Origin: Streptomyces angustmyceticus
GTDB taxonomy: Bacteria; Actinomycetota; Actinomycetes; Streptomycetales; Streptomycetaceae
NCBI RefSeq assembly: GCF_019933235.1
Contig: NZ_CP082945.1
Span: 5,555,501-5,619,500, forward strand
Length of the DNA: 64,000 nucleotides
Reading direction: 5' to 3'
The notes below the pieces were generated by a model. It saw only the letters and a list, made by a program, of their open reading frames with translations. It did no database searches and had not been told where the DNA came from. Both the position numbers and the translations under genes were made by a program. This document shows, piece after piece, positions 60,408-64,000 of this stretch. Positions within the stretch are counted from its first letter, which is position 1; each line of letters starts with the position of its first letter.

Positions 60408-61409
60408 ATGGCGAACATCAAGGATGTGGCAGAGCGGGCAGGGGTCTCCGTCGCCACGGTCTCCCGGGTCCTCAACGGGCACAGCCCGGTCGCGGAGACC
60501 CGTGAGCGGGTGCTCGCCGCCGTACAGGAGCTGGGCTACCGCCCCAACAGCGTCGCCCGCGCGCTGCGCACCGCACGGACCGGCGCGCTCGGCCTGATCA
60601 TCAGCGACCTCACCAACCCCTTCTTCACCGAGCTGGCCGACGCCGTCGAGGACGCGGCCCGCAGCCTCGGCTACAGCCTGGTCATCGGCAACGCCGGCGA
60701 GCGCCCCGCCCAGCAGGACGACTACATCCGCACCCTGCTCGACCGCCGGATAGACGGCCTGCTGGTCAGCTCGGCCGGCACCGGCTCGGCGATGCTCCGC
60801 GAGGTCGTCGCCTCGGGCACCCCGCTGGTCCTGCTGGACCGCGCCGTGCCCGGCATCGACGCCCCCTGCGTACGCGCCGACGGCCGCGCCGCGCTCACCG
60901 AACTCGCCGCCCACCTCGCCGCCCTCGGCCGCCGCCGCCCGGCGATCATCGTCGCCCCGGCCGGCACCCCCACCGGCGACGAACGCCTCGCCCTCTTCCG
61001 TACGGCGCTGGCCGGATACGGCCTCACCCTGCCCGACGAGCGGGTCGGCGCCACCCCCGATCTCCAGCACACCGGTGGCCGGCAGGTGATGAGCGCCTTC
61101 CTCGACCTCGCCGAGCCGCCGGACGCGGTGCTGGCCACCGACAACCTGATGGCGCTGGGCGCGATGGACGAACTCCGCGCCCGCGGCCTGCGGGTCCCCG
61201 ACGACGTGGCGCTGGTGGTCTACGACGACGTGCCGTGGTTCGCCCACACCGATCCGCCGCTGACCGCCATCGCCCAGCCCACCCGCGAACTGGGCCGGGC
61301 CGCCGTCCACGCCCTGCTGGCGCGCATCGAGCGGCGGCCCGTCGAGTCGGTGCTGCTGCCGGCCCGGCTGGTCGCCCGCCGCTCCTGCGGCGAGGCGCCC
61401 ACCCCCTGA
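60408..61409 (+). CDS. LacI-family transcriptional repressor of the sugar operon
   Basis: The ATG at 60408 gives the canonical start MANIKDVAERAGVSVATVSRVLNG. The 333-residue protein has the LacI helix-turn-helix, the hinge helix NSVARALRTARTG, and a periplasmic-binding-like domain (LIISDLTNPFFTELADAVEDAA, DGLLVSSAG, DAVLATDNLMALGAMDEL, VYDDVPWFAHTDPPLTAIAQP). It is the first gene of the operon with the ABC transporter, 134 bp before the ATPase gene. It is probably auto-repressed through the AATCGATT sites. Confidence 0.93.
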   Translation: MANIKDVAERAGVSVATVSRVLNGHSPVAETRERVLAAVQELGYRPNSVARALRTARTGALGLIISDLTNPFFTELADAVEDAARSLGYSLVIGNAGERPAQQDDYIRTLLDRRIDGLLVSSAGTGSAMLREVVASGTPLVLLDRAVPGIDAPCVRADGRAALTELAAHLAALGRRRPAIIVAPAGTPTGDERLALFRTALAGYGLTLPDERVGATPDLQHTGGRQVMSAFLDLAEPPDAVLATDNLMALGAMDELRARGLRVPDDVALVVYDDVPWFAHTDPPLTAIAQPTRELGRAAVHALLARIERRPVESVLLPARLVARRSCGEAPTP

Positions 61410-61543
61410 ACAGGCCCGCCCGGCGCCCGGGACCGGCACTCCGGTCCCGGCTCCCCCGGCCGGGCGGGCCACCCGAGCCGGCCTGCACAGGTCACCCGAG
61501 CACGTCACCACCCAGAACCACCCGAGGAAGAGAGGGGCAGCGC

Positions 61544-63133
61544 ATGACCGGCGTCAACGACGACGAACCGGGCGGCCGCGAACTGCTGCGCGTGGAGGGG
61601 GTGACGAAGTCGTTCCCGGGCGTCCGCGCGCTGGACGGCGTGGACCTGACCCTGCGCACCGGTGAGGTGCACGTCCTGCTCGGCGAGAACGGCGCGGGCA
61701 AGAGCACCCTCATCAAGATGCTCTCCGGCGCCCACCGCCCCGACGAGGGCCGCATCCTCGTGGACGGCGAGGAGGTCACCATCCGTTCGGCGCAGGACGC
61801 CGAACGGCACGGCATCGCCACCATCTACCAGGAGTTCAACCTCGTCCCCGGGCTGACCGTCGCCGAGAACATCTTCCTGGGCCGCCAGCCGCGCACCGCG
61901 CTCGGCCTGGTCGACCGCAAGACGATGCGGGCACGGGCCGCCGAGCTGCTGCGACGGGTACGGCTCGACGTCTCCCCGAACACCCCGGTCGCCGAACTGG
62001 GCATCGCCCGCCTCCAGATGGTCGAGATCGCCAAGGCGCTCAGCCTGGAGGCCCGCGTCCTGATCATGGACGAGCCGACCGCGGTCCTCACCTCCGAGGA
62101 GGTCGAGACCCTCTTCGGGATCGTCCGCGAGCTGCGCGAGACCGGAGTCGGCATCATCTTCATCACCCACCACCTGGAGGAGATCGGCGCCCTCGGCGAC
62201 CGGGTCACCGTCCTGCGCGACGGCCGCTCCGTCGAGGAGGTGCCGGCCTCGACGGACGAGGACGAGCTGATCCGCCTCATGGTGGGCCGGGACATCGCCG
62301 AGCAGTATCCGCGGCAGCGCCCCGAGGCACCGGGCGCGCCCCTGCTGCGCGTCCGCGGCCTGACCCGCAACGGCGCGGTGGCCGGTCCGGTCTTCGAGGG
62401 CATCGACTTCGAGGTGCGGGCCGGTGAGGTCGTGGGCCTGGCCGGGCTGGTCGGCGCGGGCCGCACCGAGGTGGTCCGGGCGGTCTTCGGCGTGGACCGC
62501 TACGACGCCGGGACGGTCGAGATCGACGGCAAGGAGCTGGCCCGCGGCGACGTCCGCGCCGCCATGCGCGCCGGGCTCGGCCTCGTACCGGAGGACCGCA
62601 AGGGCCAGGGCCTGGTCCTGGACGCCTCCCTCCAGGACAACCTGACCCTCGCCCGCCTCGACCGCGACACCCGCGGCGGGCTGGTGGACCGGGGCGCGCA
62701 GCGGCGCGAAGCGGCCGCCGTCGCCGAGCAGTTGAAGGTCCGGATGAGCGGGCTCGGGCAGCACGCCCGCACCCTCTCCGGCGGCAACCAGCAGAAGATC
62801 GTCATCGGCAAGTGGCTGCTGGCGGACACCAGGCTGCTGATCCTCGACGAGCCGACGCGCGGGATCGACGTCGGGGCCAAGGTCGAGATCTACCAGCTCA
62901 TCAACGAACTGACCGCGTCCGGCCGCGCGGTGCTGATGATCTCCAGCGATCTGCCCGAGGTGCTCGGCATGAGCGACCGGGTGCTGGTGATGTCGCAGGG
63001 CCGGCTGGCCGGAGAGCTGTCGGCCGACGAGGCCACCCAGGACGCCGTGATGGAGCTGGCGCTCCAGTCCCCGCACGGCACGAGCACGAAGCACAACGAC
63101 GAGAGCGCGATGGAGGGCTCCGATGTCCACTGA
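61544..63133 (+). CDS. Ribose-type sugar ABC transporter ATPase with two ATPase domains
   Basis: The ATG at 61544 follows GAGGGG with 7 nt spacing. The 529-residue protein has two ABC domains. The first has Walker A GENGAGKST, IYQEFNLVP and LIMDEPTAVL. The second has the degenerate GLVGAGRTE, LSGGNQQKIVIGKWL and LILDEPTRGIDVGAK. This is the RbsA/XylG/MglA layout of CUT2 importers for ribose, xylose, galactose or similar. Eleven bases overlap the permease gene. Confidence 0.93.
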   Translation: MTGVNDDEPGGRELLRVEGVTKSFPGVRALDGVDLTLRTGEVHVLLGENGAGKSTLIKMLSGAHRPDEGRILVDGEEVTIRSAQDAERHGIATIYQEFNLVPGLTVAENIFLGRQPRTALGLVDRKTMRARAAELLRRVRLDVSPNTPVAELGIARLQMVEIAKALSLEARVLIMDEPTAVLTSEEVETLFGIVRELRETGVGIIFITHHLEEIGALGDRVTVLRDGRSVEEVPASTDEDELIRLMVGRDIAEQYPRQRPEAPGAPLLRVRGLTRNGAVAGPVFEGIDFEVRAGEVVGLAGLVGAGRTEVVRAVFGVDRYDAGTVEIDGKELARGDVRAAMRAGLGLVPEDRKGQGLVLDASLQDNLTLARLDRDTRGGLVDRGAQRREAAAVAEQLKVRMSGLGQHARTLSGGNQQKIVIGKWLLADTRLLILDEPTRGIDVGAKVEIYQLINELTASGRAVLMISSDLPEVLGMSDRVLVMSQGRLAGELSADEATQDAVMELALQSPHGTSTKHNDESAMEGSDVH

Positions 63134-64000
63134 GGTGAAGACGGGAGCCGCCGCCGAGGCGGTGGGGCGGGCACCGGACCGCGACGGCGCGGGAGCGTGG
63201 TTCTCCCGGGCGGTCCTCAGGAACGGCCCGCTCGGCGGACTGATCGCCCTGGTCGTGGTGATGGCGGTGCTGTCCAGGGACTTCCTCAACGGCCAGAACC
63301 TCCTCAACGTCGGCGTCCAGGCGTCGGTCACCGCGATCCTCGCCTTCGGCGTCACCTTCGTGATCGTCTCGGCCGGGATCGACCTGTCCGTCGGCTCGGT
63401 CGCGGGGCTCGCCGCCACGGTCGTCGCCTGGGCGGCCACCAACGAGGGCCTGCCCGTCTGGATGGCGGTCCTGCTCGGCCTGGCGGTCGGCGCGGGCGCC
63501 GGTCTGGTCTCCGGCGCGCTGGTCGCCTACGGCAGACTGCCCGCCTTCATCGCCACGCTGGCGATGCTCTCGGTCGGCCGCGGTCTGGCCCTGGTCATCT
63601 CCGGCGGCTCGCCGATCGCCTTCCCCTCGTCGGTCGGCGCGCTCGGCGACACCCTCGGCGGCTGGCTGCCGGTGCCGGTCCTCGTCATGATCGCCATGGG
63701 GCTGATCGCCGCGCTCGTCCTGGCCCGCACCTACTCCGGCCGGGCGATGTTCGCGATCGGCGGCAACGAGGAGGCGGCCCGCCTCTCCGGCATCCACGTC
63801 AAGCGCCGCAAGCTCGTCATCTACGCGCTGTCCGGGCTGTTCGCCGCGGTCGCCGGCATCGTGCTCGCCGCCCGGCTCACCTCCGCCCAGCCGCAGGCCG
63901 CCACCGGCTACGAGCTGGACGCCATCGCCGCCGTCGTCATCGGCGGGGCCAGCCTCTCCGGCGGCTCCGGCAAGGCGTCCGGCACCCTCATCGGCGCGCT
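63123..64000 (+). CDS. CUT2 sugar ABC transporter permease, right end cut
   Basis: The ATG at 63123 follows GGAGGG with 6 nt spacing and lies inside the ATPase gene end. About 292 residues are visible. They have hydrophobic segments and the RbsC-type motifs LNVGVQASVTAILAFGVTFVIVSAGIDLSVGSVAGL, GALVAYGRLPAFIATLAML, and YSGRAMFAIGGNEEAARLSGI. The C-terminus and probably a sugar-binding protein gene lie beyond the window. Confidence 0.92.
   Translation, partial: MSTEVKTGAAAEAVGRAPDRDGAGAWFSRAVLRNGPLGGLIALVVVMAVLSRDFLNGQNLLNVGVQASVTAILAFGVTFVIVSAGIDLSVGSVAGLAATVVAWAATNEGLPVWMAVLLGLAVGAGAGLVSGALVAYGRLPAFIATLAMLSVGRGLALVISGGSPIAFPSSVGALGDTLGGWLPVPVLVMIAMGLIAALVLARTYSGRAMFAIGGNEEAARLSGIHVKRRKLVIYALSGLFAAVAGIVLAARLTSAQPQAATGYELDAIAAVVIGGASLSGGSGKASGTLIGA

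Overview
This is a high-GC actinobacterial chromosome segment, almost certainly from a Streptomyces. Supporting signs are the strong G/C third-codon bias, the many GTG starts and AGGAGG-like ribosome sites, XRE/DUF397 regulator pairs, an MreB-family Mbl homologue, a HrdA-type sigma factor beside dnaG, and a perfect SigR-type promoter before thioredoxin. Most of the content is core-chromosome housekeeping. A few accessory loci break it up.

Layout, left to right. 1-8.3 kb: a leftward locus that looks like type VII secretion cargo. It has a giant multidomain polymorphic toxin running off the left edge (CpnT-like N-terminus, two papain-fold/glutamine-deamidase domains, Gln-rich linkers, and the start of a YwqJ-type deaminase), a WXG100-sized partner and a small possible immunity-type protein. 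8.6-16.9 kb: a mycothiol-dependent isomerase-family protein, a KimA-like APC permease, an SDR, an ArsR/SRPBCC couple and the assimilatory nitrite reductase nirB-nirD. 17-26 kb: a small secreted four-cysteine protein, a GH101/GH129-like lipoprotein, a hypothetical protein, a zinc alcohol dehydrogenase, and an odd three-gene set (DUF1360 membrane protein, 52-residue CNC protein, 871-residue seven-repeat Ig-like protein rich in C-x-C). 26-34.6 kb: an XRE/DUF397 pair, a ferric-reductase-like flavoprotein, a truncated aldo/keto reductase, TauE, a cupin, CutA, a secreted serine protease, a SanA/YdcF-like protein and a GGCT-like protein. 34.7-44.1 kb: a rightward run of adenine-deaminase-type enzyme, sirohydrochlorin chelatase-like protein, dgt, FAD reductase, threonine/serine dehydratase, dnaG and hrdA.

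44-54 kb: an FGGY kinase, a YtxH-like protein, tRNA-Asn, tRNA-Asn and a CAT tRNA, secreted or lipoprotein orphans, a DUF5996 protein, a GT2, a cupin, trxA, a histidine phosphatase and mbl. 54-64 kb: a GntR-TetR double-DNA-binding regulator divergent from an MFS exporter, a MarR regulator divergent from an MDR oxidoreductase, Ohr, a tiny membrane protein, and a LacI-controlled ribose-type sugar ABC operon cut by the right edge.

Regulatory signals that can be read directly include inverted operators before the MFS pump, twin AATCGATT LacI sites, GGAAT-N18-GTT before trxA, several TAnnnT boxes 6-7 nt before start codons (leaderless candidates: dnaG, tauE, the dehydratase, marR), and several long perfect terminator hairpins. 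All functional calls rest on reading motifs and family resemblance by eye. No database search was run.
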